A DNA stretch of 64,000 nt from Sphingopyxis sp. PET50 (GCF_025244705.1 NZ_CP104207.1:1798001-1862000); one strand, 5' to 3'. Shown: positions 31,851 through 41,665, counted from the stretch's first letter. Notes: generated by a model from the sequence alone, not told the origin. Translations and numbers: made by a program.

Positions 31851-32423
31851 ATGAGCCGTATTCCGCCGGTCGCGGTCGAGGATCTGACGCCGCAGCAACG
31901 CGACATCTATGACAACAAGCCGGGCGGCAAACTGAACCTCAGCCGTGTCCTTGCCCACGCCGTGTCGATCCAGCCGGGCATCGGGCTCGCCGTGCAGGGC
32001 ATGATGACGGGGATCGAGGTTCCCCCGCTCGAACGCCAGATCTGCGTCCTCGCCGTGCTGCACCTCGATCGCGGCGCCTATGAATGGGCGCAGCATCTGG
32101 AGGTGTCGAAAACGATGGGCATCCCCGATGCCAAGGTCGCGGCGATCGCCGACGACCGCTTCGGCGACCCGGTCTTCGACGATCGCGAAAAGGCGCTGCT
32201 CGCCTTCACCCGCCAGGTCGTCAAGACCGTGCGCGTCGACGATTTCGTGTTCAGTGCCGTCGCCGCCTTCTACTCGCCGCGCCAGATCGTCGAACTGATC
32301 CATGTGATCGGCATCTATATGCTGTTCGTCCGTGTGTCCGAGGTCGCCGAACTGGAGATCGACGGCATCGTCGGCGGCGAATTCTGGCGCAAGGCGAACC
32401 AGCAGGCCGGCCTGATCGAATAA
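31851..32423 (+). CDS. Carboxymuconolactone decarboxylase / AhpD-like protein
   Basis: Intact, 190 residues from the ATG after GGAAGAGGAGA. All-alpha CMD family: LSRVLAHAVSIQPG, ERQICVLAVLHLDRGAYEWAQH, and a C-terminal YSPRQIVELIHVIGIYMLF helix. AhpD-type peroxidases need a Cys-x-x-Cys pair, which is missing here, so a peroxidase role is unlikely; a hydrolytic or decarboxylating role is possible. Such genes recur in aromatic and terpenoid clusters without a proven function. It is the first gene of an operon with the enoyl-CoA hydratase. Confidence 0.8.
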   Translation: MSRIPPVAVEDLTPQQRDIYDNKPGGKLNLSRVLAHAVSIQPGIGLAVQGMMTGIEVPPLERQICVLAVLHLDRGAYEWAQHLEVSKTMGIPDAKVAAIADDRFGDPVFDDREKALLAFTRQVVKTVRVDDFVFSAVAAFYSPRQIVELIHVIGIYMLFVRVSEVAELEIDGIVGGEFWRKANQQAGLIE

Positions 32424-32461
32424 GCCCCTTCCCCGCTCCCGCACCGTTCGAGGATCGCGCC

Positions 32462-33287
32462 ATGACGTCCGGAAATATCGAGACCATCGACCTTCCCCAT
32501 GTGCGGCTGGCGTTCGAAGGGCCGCTGGCGATCGTCACCCTGAACGATCCCGACCGGCTGAATGCGATGGGCGACGAGATGGCGCAGTCGCTTGCCGCCG
32601 CACTGTCCGAGATCGCCAAGCCGCGCCGCCACTGCCGCGCGGTGCTGCTCACCGGCGAAGGCCGCGCCTTTTGCGCCGGCTATAATCTGATGGTGAACCG
32701 CAAGGCGCTGGCCGAGGGCAAATCGACGATCGCGCCGCTCGGCGGCGCCGAGACGCTCTATCATCCGATGCTGCGCCGCTTGCACGCACTGCCCATCCCC
32801 CTCGTCGCCGGGGTCAACGGCCTGGCGATCGGCATCGGGCTGGGGCTGGCGATGGCCGCCGACTATGTCGTGATGGCCGAGGATGCCTGGATGCAGACGC
32901 CGTTCAAGAATCTGGCGTCGGCGCCCGATCTCGGGGCTGAGCTGGCTGCTGCCGCGCGCGGTCGGCGTGCCGCGCGCCAAACGCATGCTGATGCGCGCCG
33001 AACGGATCGACGCCGCGACGGCCCGCGAATGGGGCCTTGCGGCGGAGACCGTCGCGACGGCGGACCTGCCCGTCCGCGCCCGCGCGGTCGCACGCGAATT
33101 CGCGAACGACGCGACGGTCGCGCTCGGCGAGATCAAGGGCCTGATCGCCGAGGGGCTGCGCCAGGACATCCACAGCAGCTTCGAGGCCGAGGCGAAGGCG
33201 GTCGGCCGCACCGCGCGGACGAAGGACAATCTGGCCGCCGTGCGGGTCTTCGCGTCGGGCGACAAACCGCAATTCCGGGGCGAATGA
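32462..33287 (+). CDS. Enoyl-CoA hydratase/isomerase (frame break)
   Basis: About 274 residues. Crotonase fold with GRAFCAGYNL (oxyanion hole), GVNGLAIGIGLGLAMAADYVVM and, after removing T32938, APDLGASWLLPRAVG. The usual Glu of the first catalytic position is replaced in GIGLGLAM, while Asp in APDLGAS occupies the second site, so isomerase or another crotonase chemistry is as likely as hydration. Starts at ATG 32462, 38 bp after the AhpD-like gene; followed by a TetR regulator. Confidence 0.85.
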
Positions 33288-33392
33288 CCCGAGCGTTCGC
33301 CGCTCGCATGACAGTCTGACGGAAAATGTCATTGCGAAGGCATCGCGATGACTCTAGCCAGAACCGCCTTGGGGGCCAATCGAGGGAGCGGG

Positions 33393-33947
33393 ATGGCGAC
33401 GGCAGCAAAGATCGACCGGGCGGTTGTCGCCGCCGCCGACCTGTTCATCCGCCACGGATTCGCGCGCACGACGATGGGCGACATCGCCCGCGCCGCCGAC
33501 ATGTCGCGCCCCGCGCTCTACCTGCTCTTTCCCGGCAAGGAGGAGGTGTTCGAGGCCGTCGTCCTGCACCTCAACCATATTCGCATGGCGGACATCGAAG
33601 ACCATCTGTCGGATGCAACCACCCTCGCCGACCGCATCTTCACCGCCTGCAATCTGTGGCTGGTGCAGGTGTTCGAGCTTCAGACCACGACGCCCGACGC
33701 GCGCGACATGGACGATCTGTCGATCCCCGTCGTCCGCCGCGTCTATGGCGAACTGGAAGCCCGCATCGCGCGCCTGATCGCGGAGGCTGCACCGGCCGGC
33801 CTGCCCGCCAGCGCGGCGGACCTCGCCCGCGGGCTGGTCTTTTCGGTGCGCGGATTGGGCGCGGCGGCGCAGGATGTCGAAACCTTCCGGACGATGACCC
33901 GGTTGCAGGTCGACATATTGTGCCGCGCGATCGACCCCGCTTCCTGA
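33393..33947 (+). CDS. TetR-family transcriptional regulator
   Basis: Intact, 184 residues from the ATG preceded by GGGAGCGGG; an in-frame ATG at 33348 is an alternative. N-terminal helix-turn-helix: AADLFIRHGFARTTMGDIARAADMSRPALYLLF, read in two parts as helices 1-3. The C-terminal ligand domain is variable, as usual. TetR regulators normally repress and are released by a pathway metabolite. It could control its own region or compete with the GntR regulator for the shared operator. It converges with the phosphatase gene. Confidence 0.87.
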   Translation: MATAAKIDRAVVAAADLFIRHGFARTTMGDIARAADMSRPALYLLFPGKEEVFEAVVLHLNHIRMADIEDHLSDATTLADRIFTACNLWLVQVFELQTTTPDARDMDDLSIPVVRRVYGELEARIARLIAEAAPAGLPASAADLARGLVFSVRGLGAAAQDVETFRTMTRLQVDILCRAIDPAS

Positions 33948-33950
33948 CGC

Positions 33951-34734
33951 TCAGGCTTCGAGCAGCCTTTCCCTGAGCGCGTCCAAAGCGGCGGCGTCGA
34001 TGCCGTGCACGACGGCGAGATAAGCCTCGACCGATCCGTGGTTTTCGGCCAGCGCGGCGAAGGCGGCGTCGATATATTCGGGCGCCGAGCGCATCATCAC
34101 CCGCCAGACCGCGGGATCGACCTCGAGCAAATAGGCGAACGGCCCCGCGGGGTCGACGTGGAACAATTGCGCGCGCGGATCCTAAACCCGTTCGGTGAGC
34201 GCATAATCTTCGCGCACCACGTCGAGCGGCACGCCGAGCGCGGCCAGCAGGATCGCGCAGACCGCCCCGGTGCGGTCCTTGCCCGCGGTGCAGTTGATCA
34301 GCAAGGGCGTCCGACCCACGCGCAGCATCGCGAACATCGCGCCGATTCCCTGCCGCTGTTCGTCGACGATCACCCGATAGCTTTGCAGCATCCGCGCGCG
34401 CATCGCCTCCGGCCCGGTCGCGGGATCGCGCAGCATCACGACCAGGTCGCCGCGGCTGAGGTCATAGTCGCGCGTCCAGTAATGAAGCCCGTCGGTCAGC
34501 CCCGCCGGATAGGGCTGGCCCGCCCGCTCCTCGGTCGTGCGCAGGTCGATGATCGCCCCCAGGCCGAGCCGGGCGAACTGCGCCCTGCCCTCCCCGGTCA
34601 ACTCGCCCGGATGGCCGCCGCGCAGCAACAGGCCCTGCCGCACCCATGCGGCCGTCGATGGTCCTGTACCCGCCCAGATCGCGCAGGTTGCGCGACCCTG
34701 CGATGCCGAGCAATCGGGCGGGGGTATCGGCCAT
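33951..34734 (-). CDS. Tyrosine-phosphatase-like protein (frame break and in-frame TAG)
   Basis: About 260 residues if one extra base near 34643-34646 is removed and the TAG at 34182-34184 is read through. N-terminus SRNLRDLGGYRTIDGR and the active-site loop NCTAGKDRTG (HCxxGxxR-like CTAGKDR) identify a DSP/PTP of the Y_phosphatase3 family. The part after TAG (DPRAQLFHVDPAGP, then APEYIDAAFAALAENHGS) is in the same frame and matches the family C-terminus, so a single base substitution or error created the stop. It lies 5 bp after the APH-like kinase gene. The substrate may be a phospho-metabolite, not protein (inference). Confidence 0.75.
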
Positions 34735-34739
34735 CGCGA

Positions 34740-35810
34740 TCAGACGCCGAGCGCCCCGAAGGTGTCGAGATCGGAGACTGCGGCGCCGAAGCAGTCGCCC
34801 TCCGCCGTGACGATTTCGATCGGCTGCATCTCGACCGGCGTGAAGGGCCACATGAAGCCGTGCATCGCGTGGCGGCGATACGCCTCCCACGCCTCCTCGC
34901 GGCTCGGCGGATGGGCGACGCCATGGGTTTTCAGCGCCTCGAGATAGGATGCGAGCAGATCCTTCTCCGCCGAGCGGCGGTCGGCGACGGTCAGGTTGCC
35001 GATGATCGAATAGGCGACGTCGTGCATATAGGGCCCTTCCTGCCATGCCTGCCAGTCGAGAAAGCCGGGGCGGCCGTCAACCTCGAAGAACATGTTCCCG
35101 AGATGGCCGTCGCCGTGCGAGAAGCATTGCGGAATTTCCATCGACCGCTTCCATTGCGTGCGGAGCCCCGCGATGATCCGGTCGCGGTCGCGATAGGGCC
35201 CGACATAGGCGGCGCAGCGGCGGTGGTTGATGCACGCGTTGAAATAATCGGGCTCAAGCATCATCATCACGACCCGGTCGGCCGCCTGCCAGACCGTCGA
35301 AAAGTTCCGCAATTGCTTCAGCTCGGGCGATTGCCACCAGCGCGCGTGCATCCGCGCGAGCAGGTCGAGCGTCTGCGCCTGCTGGTCGATGCTGATCAGC
35401 CGCCGCGCGTCGCCGAAGGTCACGTTGCGCGCCGCCAGATCCTCCAGCAGCACCAGCCCCTGGACCCCCTCGTCCCAGCCCGCCCAATAGGCCCTGGGGA
35501 TGTGGATGTTCATTTCGGGCGCCCAGGTCGCGAAGAATTTCGCCTCGTTCACGAAGGATTCGTCGAACGTATAGGCATGACGGATGAAGCCGCCCTTCAG
35601 CCACATCGTCGGCGGCAGACGGTGCGCGTGCCCCGCCGCATTGTAGGACAGCAACAGCCGGACCTTGGTCGCGGTGCCCGCGATCACGGTGCCGATATGA
35701 ACCTCGGTGACGACCGTGCCGGGATAGCGTTCGGCAAGGATCGCGGTCAGCCAGTCGGCGGTGATCTCCTCGATCCTCAGCGGCAGATGGCTTTTCGGGG
35801 CGTCGCTCAT
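34740..35810 (-). CDS. APH-like phosphotransferase
   Basis: Intact, 356 residues. Same superfamily as the gene at 9925 but divergent: CFSHGDGHLGNMFFEVDGRPGFLDWQAW contains the HGDxHxxN catalytic loop and the DWQ metal site of aminoglycoside/choline-kinase-like enzymes. It lies directly upstream of the phosphatase gene with a 5-bp gap. It may phosphorylate a hydroxylated pathway intermediate; resistance to an antibiotic is unlikely. The upstream region has a weak match to the shared operator. Confidence 0.82.
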   Translation of the reverse strand: MSDAPKSHLPLRIEEITADWLTAILAERYPGTVVTEVHIGTVIAGTATKVRLLLSYNAAGHAHRLPPTMWLKGGFIRHAYTFDESFVNEAKFFATWAPEMNIHIPRAYWAGWDEGVQGLVLLEDLAARNVTFGDARRLISIDQQAQTLDLLARMHARWWQSPELKQLRNFSTVWQAADRVVMMMLEPDYFNACINHRRCAAYVGPYRDRDRIIAGLRTQWKRSMEIPQCFSHGDGHLGNMFFEVDGRPGFLDWQAWQEGPYMHDVAYSIIGNLTVADRRSAEKDLLASYLEALKTHGVAHPPSREEAWEAYRRHAMHGFMWPFTPVEMQPIEIVTAEGDCFGAAVSDLDTFGALGV

Positions 35811-35839
35811 GCGAGTCTCTCTCTCCGGTCGAATCTTGG

Positions 35840-35855
35840 CTCTATATCTTATTTA
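35840..35855 (-). promoter_or_regulatory. Weak match to shared operator upstream of the APH-like gene
   Basis: Minus strand reads AAATAAGATATAGAGC. Only part of the motif is conserved; listed because of its position 30-45 bp before the start. Confidence 0.3.
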
Positions 35856-35887
35856 GTATCCTGTTTTAGCGATTGGCAAGCCCCTTG

Positions 35888-36706
35888 TCAGCCGCCGTCC
35901 CACAAGCGAAGTGCCATCGACTGGCTCGCCAACGCGAGCGGAACGCCCGCGGGCGAACAGATGCGGGTGCCGACATGCGCGAACCCGTCGCCGATCCCCT
36001 CGACCCGCATCATCGCGAGGACCCAATCGCCATCGGGTTCGGCAAGGAAGCGGATCATGTTGTCGAGGCTGCTGCCGCTCGCCGGACGGCCGAGCGCGCC
36101 GGGGAGCGCCAGCGCGGCGCAATCGGCGATAACCGCGAGCAGGCGGCGGTCGATCGGCGACCCGTCGCGCGGGCGGACCCAGCAGGCGAGTTCGGCCCCG
36201 CCCTCGCCCGTCCATCCCGCCCGGTCGGGCAGCTCGCCGGCAGCGAGGCGGAATTCCAGCAGCGCTTGCATATTCGAGGACAGCAGGCGCGCGACCGACC
36301 GTTCGGGACATTGCCCGGGCGGCGGAACGCGCGGCACGCAAGGCTCTGGATAGCCGCGATCCCCCTCGCGGCGGCCGCACGCGCCATGGCCCTGCAGGAA
36401 AATCTCGCCCTCGCGCCGCGCGGTGAGGCCGCACTGGCGCACCGACCTGCCTCCGGCGGCGACGTCGGTCTCGAAAAGCAGCGCGTCGCCCCCATGCGCG
36501 GCGGCGATGAATTGCACCGACGCGAAGATCGCCGGCAGCGCGGTGCGCCGTTCCATCGCCTCGATGCACGCCGCAAGCGCGATCCCGCCGAACAGGAAGC
36601 GGCGATCGGCTTGGCCGACGCACAGCCGCTCGGGCACCGCCGCGGCGAAGGCGCATCCATCGGACCCCGCCCCCAGTTCGAGGAGGGCGGACAGCGGCGC
36701 GGTCAT
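35888..36706 (-). CDS. Acyl-CoA thioesterase, TesB-like (double hot-dog)
   Basis: Intact, 272 residues from ATG 36706; a longer frame exists upstream but would overlap the previous gene. FLFGGIALAACIEAME and SVQFIAAAH are the family features of the N-terminal hot-dog; the C-terminal half carries ASGSSLDNMIRF and the Asp-Gly-type ending FAHVGTRICSPAGVPLALASQS. It hydrolyses acyl-CoA esters, perhaps relieving CoA trapping. It begins 4 bp after the DUF1214-like gene and belongs to the same minus-strand operon as the sulfotransferase. Confidence 0.82.
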   Translation of the reverse strand: MTAPLSALLELGAGSDGCAFAAAVPERLCVGQADRRFLFGGIALAACIEAMERRTALPAIFASVQFIAAAHGGDALLFETDVAAGGRSVRQCGLTARREGEIFLQGHGACGRREGDRGYPEPCVPRVPPPGQCPERSVARLLSSNMQALLEFRLAAGELPDRAGWTGEGGAELACWVRPRDGSPIDRRLLAVIADCAALALPGALGRPASGSSLDNMIRFLAEPDGDWVLAMMRVEGIGDGFAHVGTRICSPAGVPLALASQSMALRLWDGG

Positions 36707-36710
36707 CGGG

Positions 36711-37949
36711 TCAGCTGATCCGGCGCCGATAGGCCGCGAGCCGTGCTTCGAGCTGCGCCGCGCGCTCGTCGGCATCGACCCAGCGCGTGTCGGCGGGCAA
36801 TTCGCCTTTCAGCCGGTCGATGGTGGTCAGGCGCAGATCCGAAATGAGCGGCGGACCGTCGGCCGGCATATGCTGCCAGCGCAGGATCGAAAAGACGTGC
36901 GCCTGCCCGCCGGTATCGAGCCAGTTATGCACCCCCGGATCGCGCCGCGCGATCACGAGCCGGATGCGGCCATCGCCGTCGATCGCCGACTGCGCCGCGG
37001 TCAGGCTCGACTGGATGCGATGATAGTCGCGCGAGCGATAGAGCCATTCGGTCAGCTGCACGGCGGCATAGGAGGCGCCCGCCGGATCATATTCGAGGAT
37101 CGCGGCATCGTCGGGCCCGAGCATATAGCTGCCGTTCGAAATCCCCTGCGTCACCAGCCCGCCCCCGGCACCGCGAAAGGACTGCGCCGGGGTGATGCTG
37201 TTCGGTTTCAGCCCGCTCCAGACATTCTGGAACCAGAAATAGAGATAGAGGTCGCCCAGCGCATGGGTGGTCGCGCGCGTCGCCATCTCGTCGATGCCGA
37301 TCGGATCGGCCTTCGCGTCACCGAGCCGTTTGATCGCCAGATCGAGCGGCGTTTCGTGCGCCCAGTCCATCATCGAATCGCGGACGAACAGGAATTTGAC
37401 CCCGGGCCGCGTAACCAGCCGGTTCCCCGCCGCGCCGCCGGTCCCGTCGTCGATCAGCAGTTCGAAACGCCCGTCGGCGTCGAAATGCATGTCATGATCC
37501 TCGATCGTCTGGACCGTCTGCGAGGTGCCGTAATTGGCGGTCAGCGTGAACGAGATATTCGCCGCCTTGCGGTCGACGATGCGCCCGGTGACGCGATAGC
37601 GCGACCCATGTTCGATTCCCGCCAGCCGGTAACAATTGTCGGGGTTGTCGCCGCCGGTCCGGGCACCCGGCACCTCCTGCCCGTGCCAGGCATGGGCGGG
37701 CATGAAGTCGCGCACGAAGCGCGGATGCTGGGCATCCGACGCCGCCGCCTTGAACAGCCAGTTGTTCAGATATTCGGCGCAGAAGGCGCCGAGCAAGGGC
37801 CGCGATTCCTCCGGAATGCGGTCGCCATAGCCGCGCGCGAACAGCGCCTCGACCTGCACCAGCGTCGCCGCGATGCGCGGGTCGCCGAGCATCGCGCGCA
37901 CATCGGCCTCGGCCGCGAATTGCCCCGGATTGGCGATCGGATTGCTCAT
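36711..37949 (-). CDS. DUF1214-like protein of unknown function (module 1)
   Basis: Intact, 412 residues, without signal peptide. The closing part has the DUF1214-like signature: ARRDPGVHNWLDTGGQ, then ILRWQH, and a middle part rich in beta strands (GSRYRVTGRIVD). It is clearly related to the protein at 48536, which has VADPGVPNWLDTM. No function is known for the family; several members are near oxygenase or steroid genes. The gene overlaps the stop of the sulfotransferase by 4 bp and is translated together with it. Confidence 0.7.
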   Translation of the reverse strand: MSNPIANPGQFAAEADVRAMLGDPRIAATLVQVEALFARGYGDRIPEESRPLLGAFCAEYLNNWLFKAAASDAQHPRFVRDFMPAHAWHGQEVPGARTGGDNPDNCYRLAGIEHGSRYRVTGRIVDRKAANISFTLTANYGTSQTVQTIEDHDMHFDADGRFELLIDDGTGGAAGNRLVTRPGVKFLFVRDSMMDWAHETPLDLAIKRLGDAKADPIGIDEMATRATTHALGDLYLYFWFQNVWSGLKPNSITPAQSFRGAGGGLVTQGISNGSYMLGPDDAAILEYDPAGASYAAVQLTEWLYRSRDYHRIQSSLTAAQSAIDGDGRIRLVIARRDPGVHNWLDTGGQAHVFSILRWQHMPADGPPLISDLRLTTIDRLKGELPADTRWVDADERAAQLEARLAAYRRRIS

Positions 37950-39143
37950 GACCGTGTCTCCCGCTGGATGGAAAAGCGTTCGAGATAGGGCGCAAAGGCG
38001 CGCTCGATCGCCGCCTCGTCGAGGCCATAGTCGGCGAGCCCATATCGGCGCGCCGGGGCCGATCCGTGATGGTCGGCATCCAGATGCCGCTCCATCGCCT
38101 CGCGCGCCGCGGCGCCATAGGCGATGCCGAGTTCGTCATAGACGCGCGCGACGGTCTCGATCGGTTCGGTGACGAGGTCGGTGAACGCCACGTCGCTGAC
38201 GCGGGCCTCGGCGCCCTCGAGGTCGCGCCACGCCGCATAGTCGTCGACCGCGAACTGCCACGCCGCCAGCTGCTGCGCCCCGATCACCGGCGGATCGACC
38301 GCTTCGTCCGAAAAGAGCGAGCGCAGCTTGGCGAACAGGCTGGCGATCGAAGGGATGACCTTCCCCGGATCGCGGTGGTTCACATAGAGGCGCGCGTCGG
38401 GAAAGGCGATCAGCAGCTCGCGCAGGTTGAACAAATGCCCCGGCCCCTTCAGCGCCCAGCGCCGCGGCGGCCGGCCGCGCTGCAGATATTGCAGGACGCC
38501 GGTCTGCCAGGCGAAGGCGCTCGCCATCTTCCCGGCGATCGCGGCCTGATAGTCGGGCACGTTCCAATAGACACCGTAGAGGCTGCCCATATTGCCCTCC
38601 TGCAGGAAGATGCATTCCTCGGGCAGCGCCGATCCGAAGGGATGGATCGCGGTCACGTCGGGAGCCGTCATCCCCTGAAAGGCCAGGATTTGGGCGTACA
38701 GCGCCTCGCGATCCGCACCGTCCGCCAGCGGCGACGGGATCGCGGCTTCCCACGCCGGCACCGCGCGGTGGGCCGGGTCCTGCGCGATCAGGCCGTGAAG
38801 AAAGGTCGTGCCCGCGCGCGGCATTCCCGTTCCGATCAGCGGCGCGACGATCCGCTCGGCGTCGACGCCGGTCGCCGCCTTGCGGACATCGAGATAGCGC
38901 AGCCGCGCCACCAGCATCGTGATCAGGCGGCTGTGGGTGCGGCCGCGCCCGGTCGCGGTCAGCTTGGCCATCGGCCTCGATGCCCGAGCAAAGAATGCCC
39001 AGATCGCGGCGGAACCGCTCCTCGTCCCACCTTTTGCCGCCCCAATCCGACAGGCCCGTCCGCACCTCGGCCTCGCGCAGCAGCGCCTCGGCCGCGATCG
39101 GCCCGGCAAAGCCCGCGAGCGCCGCCGCGAAGGCCGAACTCAC
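37946..39143 (-). CDS. Sulfotransferase family protein (module 1; frame break)
   Basis: About 398 residues. The 5'-phosphosulfate loop GTGMPRAGTTFLHGL and the 3'-phosphate site VNHRDPGKVIPSIAS identify the PAPS-type Sulfotransfer_3 family. Removing A38987 (plus strand) gives LCRASRPMAKLTATGRGRTHSR. Start at GTG 39143, which overlaps the SDR stop (GTGA). Such enzymes transfer sulfate from PAPS to a hydroxyl; in catabolic clusters a homologue might instead bind other nucleotides. The acceptor is unknown. It precedes the DUF1214-like gene. Confidence 0.83.
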
Positions 39144-39961
39144 AGGCCGGTCATCCGTTCATAGGCGGCGAGCGGCCCGGTCTGCGTCACCCCGCCATCG
39201 ACGGGCAGGGTCACCCCGGTGATGAAGCGGCTTTCGGGTCCGGCGAGAAAGAGCGCGGCCTGCGCGATATCCCAGGCGTCGCCTTCGACGCCCAGCGGCG
39301 CGATCGCGCTGCGCACGCGGCGGCGCTCGCCCTGCAGATGCGCCTCGACCATCGGCGTGACGATATGCCCCGGCGCGACGCAATTGGCGCGGATGCCATC
39401 GCGCCCGTACATCACTGCCAGCTCGGCGGTGAACTGGATGACCGCCGCCTTGCTCGGGCCATAGGCGGCGTTGCCGTGCGCGCGCATGCCCGCGACCGAG
39501 GCGATGTTGACGATCGCCCTGCCCTGCCCTTCGAGCAGCGCCGGAATGGCACTGCGGCACATGTTGAACATCGTGCCCAGATTGACCGACATCACCCGGT
39601 CGATATCGGCCACCGCGACCTCGTGCATCGGCCCCGATCCGGCGCCGATGCCGATATTGTTGACCAGCACGTCGAGCCCGCCGAGCCATTCCAGGCTCTC
39701 GGCCGTCATCCGCGCCGCCTCGGCGGGGTCGGCGACATTGCCCGCGACCACCAGCCCCTCGCCGCCCAGTTCGCGCACCAGATCGAGCGTCGCCGCCGCG
39801 CGGTCGGCTTCGAGATCGAGCAGCGCGACGCGCGCGCCCTCGGCCCCGAACAGCGCCGCGATCGCCTTGCCGGTGCCGACCCCGTCGCCCAGCGTGCCCG
39901 CACCGGTCACGATCGCGCGCCAGCCGTCCAGCCGTCGATGAAATTGGGTGGGCCGGGGCAT
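39140..39961 (-). CDS. Short-chain dehydrogenase/reductase
   Basis: Intact, 273 residues from ATG 39961. VTGAGTLGDGVGTGKAIAALF is a lengthened cofactor loop, LLDLEAD marks NAD preference, NNIG near 102, Ser in NIASVAG and YGPSKAA supply the catalytic set, and PVDGGVTQTG lies at the end. It acts on a hydroxy or keto group. It starts the operon SDR, sulfotransferase, DUF1214-like, thioesterase; 41 bp separate it from the ligase gene upstream. Confidence 0.86.
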   Translation of the reverse strand: MPRPTQFHRRLDGWRAIVTGAGTLGDGVGTGKAIAALFGAEGARVALLDLEADRAAATLDLVRELGGEGLVVAGNVADPAEAARMTAESLEWLGGLDVLVNNIGIGAGSGPMHEVAVADIDRVMSVNLGTMFNMCRSAIPALLEGQGRAIVNIASVAGMRAHGNAAYGPSKAAVIQFTAELAVMYGRDGIRANCVAPGHIVTPMVEAHLQGERRRVRSAIAPLGVEGDAWDIAQAALFLAGPESRFITGVTLPVDGGVTQTGPLAAYERMTGL

Positions 39962-40002
39962 CGGGTATCCTTCCTGTCGGGCCGGGTTCGGTGGAGCGGC
40001 GC

Positions 40003-41625
40003 TCAGACGGCGCCGACGACGATCTCGCGCAGCTTCGGCTTGACCACCTTGCCCATCGCGTTGCGCGGGAACTGGTCGAGAAAGCGCCACTCGTCGGGCA
40101 CCTTGTACCGCGTCAGCTTGTCGAGGCAGAGCGCGCGCAGATCGGCCTCCAGCACCGCCGGATCGGCATCGGGCCGCGCCGGCAGGATGCAGGCGACGGT
40201 CAGCATCCCCATGCGCAGGTCGGGCTTGCCGACGACGGCGCAGTCGGCGACGCCGTCATGCGAGTGAAGAATGCGTTCGACCTCAGCCGGATAGACGTTC
40301 GACCCGCCGCGCAGGATCAGCTCCGAACTGCGGTCGGCGATCGTCAGCCAGCCGTCGGCATCGAGGCTGCCATGGTCACCCGAATGAACGACCCCGCCGC
40401 GCAGCAGCGCCGCTGTCTTCTCTGCCTCGCGCCAATAGCCGAGCGGCGGGGTATAGACATTCGCCCAGTCGCCGGTCTGCGTTGCCCGAAAGCAGACTTC
40501 GCCCACGGTGCCGGCGGGAACCGCGTTCCCGTCGGCGTCGCGGATCGAGATTTCCAGATGCGGCAGCGCATGGCCGCTCGCGCCCTCGGGCGGCACGGTG
40601 TCGAAGCTGTGCGCGACGACGGTCGGCGCCTCGGTCAGGCCATAGGAGGGCGAGACATGATAGCCGTAGCGCCTGAAGAAGGTCTCGCGGATCGCCTGCG
40701 GCAGCGGCGCGCCGCCCGACGCCATGCGGAAATGGCCGGGCAGGTCGAGATCGGCCTGGAGCAGATCGTAGATCATCGTCGGCACGAAGGCGAGCTGCCC
40801 GATCCGCTGCGCGGCGATCCACTCGATCAGCGGCTCGATCTTGATCGACGGCGCGAAGAGAAAGGGTTTGCAGGCGAGAAAGGCCGACACCGGCCCCAGG
40901 ATCATCACATTGGTGATCGTCAGCGGCAAGGCCGACCCGCGCCGCGCCTCGGGCGTCATCAGGCCGTGGGCGAAGGCGGCGGCGGGAACCACGATCATAT
41001 TGTGCTGGCTGTGGACGACACCCTTGGGCACACCCGTCGTACCGCTGGTGTACATGATCGCGGCGGGGGCGAAGGGGTCGATGTCCGGAGCCGGGGCGAT
41101 CGCGGCCGCCGCATCGGCGAGCGCCGCGTTCCAGCCGCCGTCGCGAGCGTCATCGTCGAGGATCCAGACATGCCCAAGGTCGGGCGTATCGGCGCGCAAG
41201 GCCGCGACCTGCCCGGCAAGGCTGGCATCGGTCAGCAGCAGTTTCGCGCCGCTGTGCGCGAGGATGTAGCGCTTGTCGTCGGCGGGCAGGATCCTGTTGA
41301 TCCCGACCCACACCGCGCCGAGCCGCATCGCCGCGAAGAAGGCGATGACGAGACCATTCTCGTTCCCCAGCGACGCCGCGACGCGGTCTCCCGCCCGGAT
41401 GCCCGCCGCGTCGAACAGCGCCGCCGCCGCGGTCACCGCATCCGCCAGCCCGCGAAAGCTGTAGGCGCCCGCCGCATCGACCAGCGCTTCCTCGTCGGGG
41501 CATTGCGCCGCGGCGCGCGCGATCAGGCTTGCGACGTCGCGCGGCGCGCCGGGTGGATCGATTCGGGCGGCGGGCGCCCGAAGGCCGAGCGCCGCATAAT
41601 CCTCTTCCGTCATGGTCCTCGCCAT
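40003..41625 (-). CDS. AMP-dependent acyl-CoA synthetase
   Basis: Intact, 540 residues from ATG 41625. Adenylation motifs MYTSGTTGVPKGVVHSQ, YGLTEAPTV, HSGDHGSLDADGW and GGSNVYPAEVER are all present, and the C-terminal catalytic lysine lies in NAMGKVVKPKL. An in-frame ATG at 41646 is nearer the operator and less likely. It activates a carboxylic acid as CoA ester, the fourth such enzyme in the island. It heads the minus-strand series that continues with the SDR, sulfotransferase, DUF1214-like and thioesterase genes. Confidence 0.9.
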   Translation of the reverse strand: MARTMTEEDYAALGLRAPAARIDPPGAPRDVASLIARAAAQCPDEEALVDAAGAYSFRGLADAVTAAAALFDAAGIRAGDRVAASLGNENGLVIAFFAAMRLGAVWVGINRILPADDKRYILAHSGAKLLLTDASLAGQVAALRADTPDLGHVWILDDDARDGGWNAALADAAAAIAPAPDIDPFAPAAIMYTSGTTGVPKGVVHSQHNMIVVPAAAFAHGLMTPEARRGSALPLTITNVMILGPVSAFLACKPFLFAPSIKIEPLIEWIAAQRIGQLAFVPTMIYDLLQADLDLPGHFRMASGGAPLPQAIRETFFRRYGYHVSPSYGLTEAPTVVAHSFDTVPPEGASGHALPHLEISIRDADGNAVPAGTVGEVCFRATQTGDWANVYTPPLGYWREAEKTAALLRGGVVHSGDHGSLDADGWLTIADRSSELILRGGSNVYPAEVERILHSHDGVADCAVVGKPDLRMGMLTVACILPARPDADPAVLEADLRALCLDKLTRYKVPDEWRFLDQFPRNAMGKVVKPKLREIVVGAV

Positions 41626-41650
41626 ATCAGCGTATCTCTCTTGCATTAAG

Positions 41651-41665
41651 GTCTATATGATTATG
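41651..41665 (-). promoter_or_regulatory. Putative shared operator between ligase and E2 genes
   Basis: Minus strand reads CATAATCATATAGAC, a full match. It sits in the divergent region between the ligase (start 41625) and the E2 gene (41754). Confidence 0.55.

Noticed and set aside
34740..35810. Aminoglycoside resistance gene
   Set aside because: Catabolic context and family breadth make a metabolic kinase more likely; no resistance-gene similarity is recognised.
34005..36353. 782-residue plus-strand open frame
   Set aside because: Crosses three well supported minus-strand genes and has no recognisable domain.
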